From contig JABYQQ010000002.1 in assembly GCA_022605405.1 (NCBI GenBank), positions 3,410,001 to 3,474,000 of the forward strand: 64,000 bases of DNA, read 5' to 3'. Below, in pieces: positions 35,840-47,111 of this stretch. Numbering within the stretch: position 1 is the first letter of the stretch; the number at the start of each line of letters is the position of its first letter. Made by a program: the position numbers and the translations under genes. A model generated the notes under the pieces. That model was given only the letters and a program-made list of their open reading frames with translations, made no database searches and had not been told where the DNA came from. The DNA is from Earliella scabrosa. Taxonomy: Eukaryota; Basidiomycota; Agaricomycetes; Polyporales; Polyporaceae.

Positions 35840-37242
35840 CTAGAAGTTCGTATCAAGCGCGTCAAGGTCCTGCTGACGAGCCACTGCATCATTCGTCAGC
35901 GACGCCCGTCCAAAGTCGATGATGGTGAGCGTGTTGTCCTTGTTGAGGAGCACGTTTCGAGGAGCAAGGTCGAGGTGGCACACACCACTCTCGTGCAGCC
36001 TTTCGACCGCTTCCCGCAGGTCTCGCCTAATAAACGGTCCACCAAGAGGTTTAGCGAGTGCACAGGGGCAGCCTCGTGAACGGGTCATAGGAAACTGCGA
36101 CTTACCACTGCCTCTCGTTCAGCGTATGATCGCGGCCGGGATGTTCCCCAGTTTCGAGCGACATGACGAGCGCGAGCATCGGGAAGAACCCTTCCGCGTC
36201 CGCCTCCTTGCGTGGCTTCTCGCGGTAAAGCCCATAGTAGCGTGGAAGCCTGACGCGCTCGGTCAGCATCGGCACCGCGCCCGCCCGCGCGAGGTGCGCG
36301 TATACAGTCATTTCGTTGCGGAGCTCCTCGTGGCCGTTCTCGGTGAGCGCGAGCTTCACGACGAGGAACTCGATGCCGTGCTGGATTCCGTCGTTAAGAG
36401 CCGCGATTGCACCCCAGACGTGACAGTGCGTCTCGTCTCCGCTGAAGGGCGCCCGCGCGTCGAGACACAGTACCCCCACTTCGGACGGGAGTGTCTGGGG
36501 ATGTGGAGATTTCTCCTTGCGGGCCTTCGAGCCCTCGTCCGGCCCTTGAGTTTCACTGCTAGTGCTAGTGGTCACGCCCGCGTCCTCGGATGACTTGGAG
36601 TCCGGCTTAGGCTGGGGCTCGGGATCGATGTGGACGCGCTCGAATAACACAGGTTTCGGCGAGGCGAGTAGATAGCCGTCATGCATCGTGAATGCCATGC
36701 CGGTAAACACGGCTTTCATACTGGCCACTTGGCGTAGTCGACGAGCGAGCTGCAAGATAGGCACAGACGCGATAAGTATGGAATATCTCCAAAGTGCGTG
36801 CTGGAGAAATGCGCCCGACCTCCGTTGACTCTCCTATCGTCAGCTGTATGTCATCGGGTATATACCCATTCGAGCTAAGGCCGCCCGCGCGAATAGGAGT
36901 GCTGGTGCGACCCTTAGGAGCGACACACTGTTCGGGTGTGAATTCCGCCCCGACTGCATCATTCTGAACATCCTCGTCCTGCTGGAAGGGGCAACTTTCT
37001 GGAGGATCTACTTTGTCTGTCACGGCATTACCAATATTCGCGACTGCACCCTCGTGTATCTTCTCGGATGAGACTACATCGGTTGCAGCCTTGTGAGGGG
37101 TAGAGGAGTCGCCCCTCCCGAGTCGGGGCCGCTTCGTATTGGCGTCTTCAAATGTGCTTGTGAATGAGGCCTTGTTCTGACAGTGATATGAGGGCGCACC
37201 TGGATCCTGGTCGGATGACGAAGTGGTTTTCTTGGAAATCAT
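35840..37242 (-). CDS. Protein-kinase-like protein (start uncertain)
   Basis: The final two exons are clear. A GTAAGT...TTAG intron joins TLNERQ-W to RDLREAVERLHESG. The catalytic loop is VCHLDLAPRNVLLN, followed by LTIIDFGRASL, so the metal-binding DFG and the loop Asp and Asn are present but HRD is HLD. Upstream come a VVKLALTENG strand that may carry the ATP-binding Lys, and a kinase N-lobe-like stretch (NEMTVYAHLARAG). The ATG at 37240-37242 begins a Ser/Thr- and charge-rich region (KRPRLGRGDSS) that ends before the kinase part. I found no in-phase intron joining them, so the true start could be at 36717-36719 instead. The protein stops soon after the activation segment, lacking most of the C-lobe. 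It may be a truncated or pseudo-kinase of a kind found in polypores. Confidence 0.5.
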
Positions 37243-37613
37243 GGCTCAAGATCAAGAGGAAGGCAGAGGAACCCTGAGGATCGCGCGTCGCCGGATTGTA
37301 TATCGAGTCAGGAAGCAAAAAGAGTTCGATGACTCGATTGGGACAGGGGATCGGGATTTGCCCAATATGTGCCGCTTCCGCAAGCGGATCACAGGGGCGT
37401 GTCGGAGCCAAAGCCTGCGCTGAGAGTTGAGACCATTCATAGACTAGAAACAGTCGAAGTTCGAAATCGCACGGATCAATTGATACAGCATCCATCGTAC
37501 TCGTACAATATGTGCATACTGCAGCTCGCGGCCGCTTGCCCCGTATATCATCAACCCTATGGCAACATCAACCCTTGAGAGAGGATGAGGCGATGGCAGG
37601 TGTGGGGTCACAT

Positions 37614-37942
37614 TCACTGCCCGCAGGTGCATTTGTTGCCCGCCTGAGTGCAGGCGCATTCCGAGGAGCCAGAAGCTGCGTGGTTGCAGCCGCACTGTGG
37701 GTGGCGACAATGCTAATTGGTTCTCCGCCAGTGGGTCTGAATGACGGGAGAGCTCACCGTAGACTGCTGAGAAGTATTGTTGGGGCAATCCTTGCACTCA
37801 CACTTTCCCTTTGCGCACGCGCAACCGGTGCCACTGGGGCCGCAGGCGCTACACGCAACAAGTTAGTCAATGGCCTGCAGAACACTACAAGTGAGTACGA
37901 TACTTACCCGCAGTTGTTCTGGCAGGTGCAGGTGTCGACCAT
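37614..37942 (-). CDS. Cysteine-rich metallothionein
   Basis: Three exons, 37908-37942, 37758-37848 and 37614-37694, join in phase to encode 68 residues with 15 Cys and no aromatic residue. Each exon carries CxC pairs: TCTCQNNC, then CACAKGKCECKDC, then CGCNHAASGSSECAC and CTCGQ. The C-x-C and C-x-x-C repeats with Lys, Gly and Ser between them are the metallothionein signature; the protein would chelate copper, cadmium or zinc in the cytosol and buffer toxic metal. The gene is too short and too split to appear as a single open frame. The splice signals (GTAAGT...TAG, GTGAGC...CACAG) are canonical. It diverges from the phosphoesterase gene at 38475. Confidence 0.9.
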
Positions 37943-38024
37943 GATTGCAAGTCCGAGTGTGATCAAAGACTGGGTGATAGCTGGGGGAGAGTGGGAGAGA
38001 CGGAATTTGCTGCCCCCGCCCGCG

Positions 38025-38034
38025 CAATATATGC
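38025..38034 (-). promoter_or_regulatory. Possible TATA element of the metallothionein gene
   Basis: On the minus strand the sequence reads GCATATATTG, about 85-90 bases before the ATG, next to a C/G-rich tract. I did not find a convincing copper-factor consensus site nearby. Confidence 0.4.
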
Positions 38035-38474
38035 AGCAGCCGTAGCCTGGGCGCCGGGCGACGTTGGTATGACGTCGGTGTGGGGGCGGCATGAATCCAT
38101 AACAGAGCCCCTGATCTTCGCCACCGATCAATTCATTCCTCTCCTCAATCTCTTGGGCGGGCCGAAACCGCTCGAGTGTGCGCGGACTCGTCTTCCACAC
38201 TTGCGTTTCCTGTACAAGTCCGAGACCAAGACGAAGATTGTAAACAGCCTTGAGCGTTTACAGTTCCATATAGGGAAGCGCCAGGCGAGGAGGAGTACTA
38301 TCGCGCCTGCGCATCGGCTTCACTTCTCACCATCTGAGCACTGGAGGCGGCTCCGAAGCACGCACGTCTGGCCGGCGGTGAGTCAGATCCTATGATACTC
38401 CCTCCTGGCTCTTCTTAGAGCCAACGTTGAACGCACTGCATCTGGCGTTCTAGACTGCGAGATCCGGGACGACC

Positions 38475-39390
38475 ATGGCAACTGAGGGTAGATCGGACAT
38501 GCCGATCCGCATCCAGCTCCTCAGTGACCTCCACCTCGAGATCGAACGCCAATCTCCATCGCCAACCGGAGGAGACGGGGGCTTGTACGAGTACGACTTC
38601 CCCGCAGCGGCACCCATCCTCGCGCTTCTTGGAGATATCGGTACAACCATCGAGGACCGGCTGTTCGACTGGCTGCGCGCCCAGCTCGCCCGATTTGAGC
38701 TTGTCTTCTTCCTCGCAGGCAACCACGAGCCGTATTGGTCGACGATCGTGAGCTAGATCCCTCCTCTCACCTCCGTTAGACAACGCTGATCACGGTCACA
38801 CGTTATCGCAGGAAGAGTCTCAGCAGCGACTGGCCGCGTTCGCCGCAGAGTGCAACTCTGACCCGTCCCCGGGGTGCGGTCGATTCGTGCTCCTCGACCG
38901 CACGCGTTACGACCTCTCCCCGACGCTCACCGTGCTCGGCTGCACGCTCTGGGCAGAGCTCGACCCCGCGGAGCTCGACATCCTGCGCTGGAGCGTCACC
39001 GACTTCAAGCGTATCGCCCACTTCGACCCCGCGGCATCCCAGGCGCGGCACCGCGCGGACCTCGCGTGGCTCAGGCAGGCCGTGGCTGACATCGCTGAGG
39101 ATGACCCGGAGCGGAAGCGGAGGATCGTGGTGATGACGCACCATGCGCCGACCGTTGAGGGCGCGAGCGACCCCAAGTGGGCTGGGGGCCCGACGGGTTC
39201 CGCGTTTGCGACGGAGCTTCTGGCGGGAGAACGGTCGGAAGATTGGCGAGGGAGGGTGAAGGTGTGGATGTTTGGCCACACGCATTCTTCGTGCGATTTT
39301 GTGCGTGAGGGCGTCAGAGTCGTCAGCAATCAGAGAGGATACAGGGATGGGGATGAGGGATTCGCACCGGACAAAATGGTTGAGATTTGA
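38475..39390 (+). CDS. Calcineurin-like metallophosphoesterase
   Basis: Two exons, 38475-38747 and 38812-39390, encode 283 residues. All metal-ligand blocks of the superfamily are visible in order: SDLHLEI (residues about 17-23), LGDIG, AGNHEPYW, MTHHAP and FGHTHSSCDF. The protein has no signal peptide or membrane segment, so it is probably cytosolic. Such proteins hydrolyse phosphomonoesters or diesters with two metal ions; the substrate here is unknown. The intron falls right after the GNHE block. Similar stand-alone Ser/Thr-phosphatase-like proteins are common in Agaricomycetes (family knowledge). Confidence 0.9.
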
Positions 39391-39677
39391 CTGTGTGGAG
39401 ACGTGCTGTGTGGCATCATCGTGCAGGACGCAGGAAACCTCCTCGTAAAACCTATTCATATATCGTCTGATTACGGACAGCCCTGTTCTCTATGGTAGCG
39501 TTCAAGATCTGTCACAAAGTTCGTACAATGGTCAACGAAGAACCGCAGAACAGGAGAACGAGGCACTCACAAGGCAATGGCGGGAAACAAGAGCGACATA
39601 CATACATCTACAACAATTGGAGGGTGGCAGAGGGTATCGACATACAATATCTTCGAGGCCGGGGGAGGGGCGTAACG

Positions 39678-42600
39678 TTATTGCTCGCTCTGGGCCTTGG
39701 GAGCAGCGTTCGTGCCGTGCGACTTGCGGTTCTCCACGACAAGCCACGCGAAGCGCGAGCGCATCTTCTCCCGTCTGGAGGTCGTCGCGGGCTTGTCTGT
39801 CACTGCTGGAGCAGGCGTTGCCGCCTTTTCCTCGTCCTTCCCTTGCGCAGGAGCATCACCCGACTCCGCCTGTGCATCTGCATCCTTTTCATCCTTGGCC
39901 TCACTCGCGCCGCTCGCCTCCCTCCTCGAGTGCCCATCGTGTCCGTGCTTGCGCCTCAGCTTCTGCGCGTCCCGGTCGGGCGTGACGGTGAGGAAGTTGA
40001 CGATCAGCGACCACAGGTTGTTCCCGCTCAGCGCCTCCTCGTCCATGAACACCGCCTGGTCCGCGATCTTCGCGAGCCGCCGCGCCTCCTCTGTGTCCCG
40101 CCGCGACACGATGCTGCTCGGCGGCGGGTGCTCGTCCTCGTCGAGCGCCCACGCCCACGCCCAGCTCCCCGTTGCGGCGAGGTCCTCTTCCTTGACTGCC
40201 TTCGCCTTGATCTTCGCCGAGACCTTCGAGGGCAACGAAGGCATGAAGCTGAACCGCGACCCGCCCGACTTCTCCTTCTCCTTCCCCTTCTCCTTGCCCT
40301 TTTCCTCTCCCCCCTCCACGTCCTTCCCACTCTCCGGCACCCCAGGCTCCTCGCGCGTGCCGTTCAGAAAGACGTGCAGCTGCGCCATGTTGCGCGCCGT
40401 GTCCTGCGTCGCGCGCTCCAGATTCCGGTGGCGCGCCTTCTCGATCGCCTTCGCCGTCTTGCCAAACTTGCGCGCGAAGCGCGCCTGCCCGTCCATGTAC
40501 CGCCGCACCGCGAGCTCCGAGATCTCCCCGATCAGCTCGGGCGGGAGCCGGAAGGCGTCGAGGGAGGACTCGGGCTCGAGCGCGCGGATGACGCCTTGGG
40601 TCGACACGCGCTCGCGGATCATTGTGTCCTGGGAGAGAAGGGGGTGGGATAAGGGGGGGAACCCGCGAGTCAGCATGAATGTGGGAGGAGGGTCGTGAGT
40701 GGAAAGGGACACTCACCAGGCCGTTGTTGTAGACGCAGTCCTCCCCGGCGTACCGGTGCTCGGGCAGACTCGAGCTGGCAGGCTTCTTCTCGTGCGCGTG
40801 GAAGCGCGGTCCGCCGACATCCGAGGAGCCTGTAGAGTGCCGCCCCTGCGAGGACGTCGACGAGCTCGTCGTCGCGTGGGCGGATTGCGCGCGCCGGAGC
40901 AGCAAGCTCGCGCGGTTGGTGACGCGGGAGCTCAGCGTGCGCTTTAGGCCTTTCGAGTCCCCCTCTGAGCCGGAGCCGGAGACGGCGGCGGTTGAGGTTG
41001 AGGTTGAGCCATTCGCTTGGGATTCGTTGATGTTGGCGAAGAATACGCTGCTCGCGCGCGGGGTCGGGGGAGGGCTTTGAGCGACCGGGGTGGACGGGAC
41101 GGAGAGGGACTGTGACTTCCGGAGTGCTGATGTGCTGGTGGACTTGCTGTTGTTGGAGCTCGCGACGCTGCTGGACGAGGTGCTGAGGAGGTTTGCTTGC
41201 GTGCTCATCGGAGAGGCGGTGACGGGGGCCTCCGGCACGATGGGGATGTCCACGGTTGGTTTCGGGAGCATGCCAGTGACGTACTTGATGAACGTCGCCA
41301 TCGCTCGGAAACAGTACTTGCCCGGCGTCGTGAACGCGAAGAGGACGGGTAGTGTGTGGGCGCAGTCTGGGTCGTTCTCAGTTTGAATGTTTGAATGAAG
41401 CCACCGAAAAGGAAAGGTGCATACCATCATACACCTGCAAGTGCACTTTCGTCGGACCGTAGCGCTGCTCGATGCCCTCTAAAGTCGGATAAAGCTGCCT
41501 CGCCTCTGCCTTGACAGGATACTTATCGGGGTGGGCTGCCTTGTGCGCACTACATGGAACAATCGTGTCAACGACTCGTGCCATCGGACAAGAGGTGACT
41601 CACAAGTAGATGATCTCGTCCCGCAAGACCTCCTTATCGCTGGCGATGACCAACAGCGGCGGAAGCCCACCGAGATACGAGACCACCGGGCTCACCAGCG
41701 GGTGCGTGAGCAGATAATTTGGGGCATACATGTGCACCTGCGCGTCGATTGAGAGCTCCTCGCCCTTCTGCGTCACCATCGACACCCGCTGGCTCCGCAC
41801 GCCATCCGCGGGCATAGGGACCGAGCCTGTGCCACCGAGGTGCAGCGTGCGCGAGCTGTGCGACACGGGCACGCTCCAGTCGGGCGTCGTCGGGCGCGAG
41901 GGCAGCCCGTTCGGGTGCGCGTCGTTGTCCCAGTCTGGCACGTCGAGCTTCCCGTCGGCAGTCTCTTTGGGCTTTGTAGGCCGGATTGCTTCGCGGATGC
42001 GTGAGCGCAAGCCGTGGTGCACGCGTGTGGTCAGTTCGTCGGGCGGGGGAGGCCAGAGCGTGCTTGGTTTGTGGAACGATAGGCCGTATCGTGGTATGAT
42101 GTCCTGAGCCGGTCGGGGTGAGCGTCCATATGCGAGCGCGCGCGGCGGATGGTTGGCTTACGGTTGCGGTGTTCAGGTGAACGCTCGGGAAGGAGTGCGT
42201 CAAATCGCACCAGGGCGAGATCAGCACCGCTCCTGCAGGTTGTGGCAAGCCGGCGTCGCGGATCACTTGCAGTGTTGCGATGCATAATCCTCCGCCGGCG
42301 GAATCTCCACCGAACACGATGTTCGAGGGCGAAACAGGAGTGTGGGATGCACCGGGGGGTGGACGGATCAGATACAAATCTACAAGCTGTGCAATCAGTA
42401 TGTGACTGTTTTATGGCTTGCTCGTACTCACAGGCTGCAAGGAGGTCTTGTATGGCGCATGGGAAGGGATACTGGGGCGCCAGGCGGTAATTGATGGCTA
42501 TATGCGCCTTCAGCACAGTGTTACGGGACTGCGTTGAAGCTGACTCACTGAACACCCGCCCATTGATCTTGCGAGCGAGTCGCTGGATTGAATATCTGTA

Positions 42601-43621
42601 ACAGATGAGTAGCAGTCGGACAGGGCATGCCACGAACAGACCTTTCTTGGTCAATACTCCCGAAGTAGTATCCTCCTACATACACGAGACCGAGACCGGT
42701 TAGATGTCTGCGTGTGAACGTGATTGAATAGACGTACCTCCATGGGCGTACAGGATGCACCGCATCTCGTCCATCTCCGGCTGATACTGTGGTGGCAGCT
42801 CTTGATTGGGATTCCCGCTATCAACGGATGTACCCTCCATGGACATGCCGCGGGCCTTCTGCTTCTTCTTTGCGTCCTGCCAGTCTTTCTTCGCGACCAT
42901 CCACTCCGCGTCCACCCTGCGCAGCGCGCGAGTCGCACATGGTCAGACGCGCTCTGCTGCGCGCGGGGCAGAGACGAGACGAGGGAGACACGCACCCCTT
43001 GACACCGCGGACCTGCCACCATTTCGTGCCGCCCACGACGCGCTTGGTCACCTCCTCGCCACCGAGGGCCTGGATGAGGTAGGTCGCGGCTTCGTTGCAG
43101 CACGACATGGGCACGAGGAGGCGGACTACATGCACCCATGGCGGACTTGGGGTGCGCGTGTTTGAAAACGCCTGTAGTTCCTCCACGGTATGCCTGGGGT
43201 GTGTGCGTGTCAATGGAAGCGACACGGGAGGAATTTGAGGAGGCATACTTGGTGGAGGCTTCCATGAAGGACTGTAAGCATGATCAGCGCGAGTTCACAT
43301 CTGGGAGATTTGGCTATAGATTGGAGTCTTGTGGGGAAGATAGCCTCATTCGCGATAGACTCTGAGCTTCGGACGCACAGATACACCAGAGTCGGGTCGA
43401 AGTAGGGAAAGGAGGATCCGAGAGGTCACACGAGAAGTGAACAGAACACGTACCTTGATGATGTTGAACGCCTCATCGTACAACAGTTCCTCCTTCCTGA
43501 GCTTCGTCGTCTCCTCGGAGTCTGTTTCCTTTGATATGCGCTCGAAGTAGTGCTTGACGAGGGTCTCGAGGATGATGGGGCCGAGGGTGAGCCCCGTCTT
43601 GCGCGTGAGTGCGTTCACCAT
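39678..43621 (-). CDS. Hormone-sensitive-lipase-type alpha/beta hydrolase with long C-terminal extension
   Basis: The multi-exon gene starts at the ATG at 43619-43621. The N-terminal region ([13 protein letters not shown] joined across a 55 bp intron) leads to the oxyanion-hole motif CILYAHGG and [21 protein letters not shown] and the nucleophile elbow [14 protein letters not shown] follow, then [13 protein letters not shown]. The acid is probably Asp in [10 protein letters not shown] and the base His in [12 protein letters not shown], assembled across an intron at about 41384-41448. After the hydrolase, about 450 residues of Ser/Thr-rich, then charged sequence follow, including a helical block ([18 protein letters not shown]) and a Lys/Glu run. 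Substrates are probably short-chain or sterol/acylglycerol esters. The extension could be a membrane or regulatory module. Confidence 0.85.
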
Positions 43622-44369
43622 CGGAGCGGGGACGTGCGTGCGTTCATGCAGAAGACGTTCGAGGGCGCGGTATTTCAGCAGCGTAGGATGCGACAGATGA
43701 TGGTGGTCGCGCGGGGAAGAGATGGAATGCGCGCGAGGCTGTGGTCACGTAGTACAAAGTACTTGGACCGCGGTCTTGCGGGTCAACGGCGCGTCGTCTG
43801 ACTTGTCAAAACATTCATTTCTGTCCCGCGCCCGCGCACCGTCAGACGCAATGACCGATAGCCGACCCGCCCGTCCTGACGCCAGCCATCACAGCGTCCG
43901 CGACGTCAGCGGCCTCTTGTCGTCTCGTCGTGTGTCGTCAGTACAGGCTGAAGTCGAGGATGTTCTGGACGTCCTGGTCAATGTCGTCGGCAGTGCGGGA
44001 GCAAGCCCATAGCCGCCCAGTCTGGACGAGCTCGACGTCCCGCGCGGCCTCGACGGCCCTTCCCTCTGAACGCCTCCTCCATATCCCTCCATGCTCGTCG
44101 TCTGCACCATGCTCGACGTCGCTCGCCACGACGAAGGCCGCGCCATGCAACGTGCGAGAATGAGGTCATGACGTCCGTCTATGTTTGTCACTGTCCGAAA
44201 GTTCGCTCAGGGTTCGCTCGCTTCTGGCGTTGCCGAGGATTCTCAGGTCGCCTGCCCCGAGCTTCGTCCCACCCTCGTCCCACCCGCCAAGTCGTCGGAG
44301 GTCCCCCAACGTGCTCGACGTCGCCCACGCTCCCGCACTCGTCCTACACGCAACGGCGACGGAGGCGGC
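43622..44369. other. Divergent promoter region
   Basis: The stretch lies between the lipase-type gene (minus) and the SUR7/PalI gene (plus). The plus frame is open upstream from 44181, but the membrane protein reads best from 44370. No other gene is seen. Confidence 0.5.
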
Positions 44370-45056
44370 ATGCGTCCCCTCAGGCAGCACCTCCGCATCT
44401 CGCTCACGACGTCCGCATTCCTCATCACCTCCTTCGTCCTCTTCCTCCTCGTCGGCCTCTCGCTCACCATCATCAAGCCCATCTACATCTTCGAGCTCAA
44501 GTTCGAGAGGCAGCCTGGCCAGCCCGTCACCTCCGTCGCCAACATCCTCCGCTTCGGCGTGTGGGGCGTATGCGCCATGAGCGAGCTCAACACGAGGAGG
44601 TGCTTTGGGCCGCAGATCGGGTACACCATCCCCGACGAGATCCTCGTCCTCACCGGCTTTCCTGACCTCGTTGAAGGACTCGCGGACGGCGTGAACGCAC
44701 TCCTCGTCCTCCACCTCGTCAGCGCCGGGTTTGCATTCATCGGCGCGTTCACGTCCCTCTTCCTCGAGTCCCGCGCGATGTGCATCACCTCCCTGATTAT
44801 CACCGTGCTCAACATCATCATCGCCCTCATCGTCTTCGCCGCGGACCTCGCTCTCGCCATCATCGGCAGGCAGCGCGTCGGGCCGCTCACGGACTTCAAC
44901 TACACCGCGAACTGGGGACCCGCAGTGTGGATGGTGCTCGCGGCCGTCATCCTCAGCTTCGTGGGGATGGTCCTCATGAGCGTCGTTGTATGCGGCTGCT
45001 GTGGCGTCGGCAGGAAGCATCGTCACCACCACCGCCATGAGGAGCGAAAGGCTTAG
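44370..45056 (+). CDS. SUR7/PalI-family four-helix membrane protein
   Basis: The single exon encodes 228 residues from the ATG at 44370. I chose this start because family members begin just before the first helix (RISLTTSAFLITSFVLFLLV). Four membrane segments follow the PalI/SUR7 plan: helix 1 at residues about 10-32, a long extracellular loop with paired Cys (GVWGVCAMSELNTRRCFG), then helices near 115, 140 and 195. A Cys-rich, His/Arg-rich cytosolic tail (CGCCGVGRKHRHHH) follows. The loop W-x-x-C...C pattern is the family hallmark. SUR7 proteins organise eisosomes, and PalI/Rim9 proteins sense ambient pH at the plasma membrane. Which one this is cannot be decided from the sequence. An in-frame upstream ATG at 44181 would add 63 unlikely residues. 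Confidence 0.85.
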   Translation: MRPLRQHLRISLTTSAFLITSFVLFLLVGLSLTIIKPIYIFELKFERQPGQPVTSVANILRFGVWGVCAMSELNTRRCFGPQIGYTIPDEILVLTGFPDLVEGLADGVNALLVLHLVSAGFAFIGAFTSLFLESRAMCITSLIITVLNIIIALIVFAADLALAIIGRQRVGPLTDFNYTANWGPAVWMVLAAVILSFVGMVLMSVVVCGCCGVGRKHRHHHRHEERKA

Positions 45057-45520
45057 GAGAGGACCCTGGCGGAGGCATCTGTTGGTGAGTACAACATTTG
45101 TTTGACACAGGCAAGGGAAGCTCACGTTGCTGCCAAGTTCGTTATACCCCTTACGACATTTCACGAACCGTCGTCGCGTCGCTACACGTAGTCTTGTTGA
45201 AGTCCGTCTGCTGTACGCTCTTAGCGCGATGCAAGCAAGCAACCCGTGTACCACCAATATCTGTACGGTCCTGCGGACTCTTGTGCAACCCGTGGCGGAA
45301 GACCCCGTCGGTGTGGGAGCGTACTTTGTTCTTCTGTATGTGCCGTATGCGACGGCGCTCGGCTCGCCACATTCCTCGGTGGGTGATCGCACTTCCAGTC
45401 ATGCATCTGTGACATCTGAACGGAAACTCAGCGTACCAGGGCTCGAAATAAGTTACAATGACAATGATACACGGTCCATCTTTCGCACTGACAAGACTCT
45501 TCTGTTGCGCCCATTCCACT
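45057..45520. other. Intergenic, convergent 3' ends
   Basis: The stretch lies between the stop of the SUR7/PalI gene and the stop of SAP protein B. No gene is seen. Confidence 0.5.
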
Positions 45521-46631
45521 TCATTCGACGCGTGCGCTCCGGGTGCGCTTGGCGGGGCGTGGCGACTCGGGGAAGTCGCTCTCGGCCGTCCTCTTCCCCT
45601 TTCCTTTCCTTCTCTCGGGGCGCACAGGGCTGCTGGACACGCAGTATGGAGTTAGGTAGGTCGGACAGGAGGACCCAGAGTGGGTTACGTACCTCGACAG
45701 GTCGACGACGATGTTGTCGAGCGAGGTCATCGCCTCGACTTCTTCCTCTTCCTGGATGTCGTCATCCGAATCATGCTCCGCGGTTGTCTGCTGGTCTACA
45801 GAGGCTTTGGGTCATGTCAACATTGTGCGAGAGAAGAGGAACTCTAGGTGGGTCACTCACTTTCTGGTATTGGTGCCACGATGTCTTGCTCTCCCAACAG
45901 AACTTCTGCTGTAGCAGAGGTCGAGCCTAAGGGGAAAGATGCGACAGGTGTTATTTGAACTATCGTTGATACCGCGTTCAACGAGCGAACACTGACCTGC
46001 GTCTACAGATGGCCCACACTGCTGTTCGTCTGCGCTCCTCACGCGGGACGGTCCTGCTTGATCGGCAGGTGGAACACGCTCCTTCTCCAGTTCATCGGCC
46101 TTCCGCTTTGCGGCAGCCTTCTCCTTCGCAGTCTGACCCCGACGGCCTGTCAGCGCCCACGGAGGTCAGAACAGTCGTGCGCGGTGCCAGGGTGGCGTAC
46201 GTGAGAGGAGGCTCGAGCACTCACCCTTGGCCGCTTTGGGCTTGGTCGGCCGAGCTGGCGCGACGGGCTTTGCGTACCCGTTTCGCTGCATGATCTTCTG
46301 CCGCATGAGCACGTCTTTCCCGATCTTGCCCTTCAGCCCCGGGCTGCGTCGAGCGTCGTCAGTTCGTGAGTACACACACGTGCACAACTCCCACATTGAG
46401 ACACTCACATCCCGGTGATGTTGGGCGCGGGGAGCTCGAGAAGTGCGTCGATGATCGCGTTGTTCTTCTGCGTCGCCCTAATGTTGTTTCTCTGTGCAGG
46501 GTGAAGGGGAGTGACGTGCCGGTTAGTGGGAATTCGCCGGTTGAGGGCCCTAACCATCCAGCCTGCAGCGTACCTGTGCGAGCGCCTGGAGCTCAGACCG
46601 CTTGAGCTGGGCGAGAGTTTGTCTGTCCATT
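45521..46631 (-). CDS. SAP-domain protein B
   Basis: Seven short exons are read from the ATG at 46629-46631. Exon 1 ends LKRSELQALAQ and exon 2 continues RNNIRATQKNNAIIDALL, a clean SAP helix-extension-helix split by an intron at the same place as in the two paralogues. Exon 3 is basic and Gly/Pro-rich (PGLKGKIGKDVLMRQKIM and ARPTKPKAAKG), like an AT-hook-style DNA-contact region. Later exons are charged: KEKAAAKRKADELEKE, then an acidic EHDSDDDIQEEEEVEAM, and a basic end KGKGKRTAESDFPESP before PAKRTRSARVE. SAP plus basic patches suggests a chromatin or RNA-associated nuclear protein (inference). The Lys/Arg-Ser-Pro-x-KR tail is shared with protein C. Confidence 0.75.
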
Positions 46632-47111
46632 GGTGTGTGAATTCGTTGTTTCGGTGCTTCTGCTGACACGGGGACGATGGAGATCTGGCAGGCCGGATGG
46701 AGGACAGGGTGGTGGAGGAAGTTGACGACGGGCGGCTATGCTCACCAGCCTATGGGCGCGTATGGCCTGCTCGCGTAGTGTCGCGTATTAGGAAGCATAT
46801 CACATGGAACGTGAAGTGTGCGTGTTTGCAGTTGCCTGGTGCGTGCTCAAAACAATCTTCATGAGATGTGCTTTTAGGTGCGACTGTACGAATGCAGTGG
46901 TCGGAGTGCGGACACAGTCCAAGTGCCAGCACGGAACGGGAAACGGGGACCGATGTTTTCTCCCTCATGATTCAAGCAACGATGACACCTTGTAATTCGA
47001 ATAGCGACACAGCACAACGGTCGACTCAACAGATACAGCTAGATACAAAATACAACAATCGATACCATCACCGCATCCTTGGCCAGGACTAGACACCACA
47101 CCTGTAACCCG
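46632..47111. other. Intergenic between SAP genes B and C
   Basis: The stretch lies between two minus-strand SAP genes in tandem. It holds the promoter of B and the 3' end of C. No other gene is seen. Confidence 0.5.

Noticed and set aside
44166..45392. A 408-codon open frame on the minus strand
   Set aside because: It is antisense to the four-helix SUR7/PalI gene and consists of Asp/Glu/Arg-rich low-complexity sequence, a shadow of hydrophobic codons.
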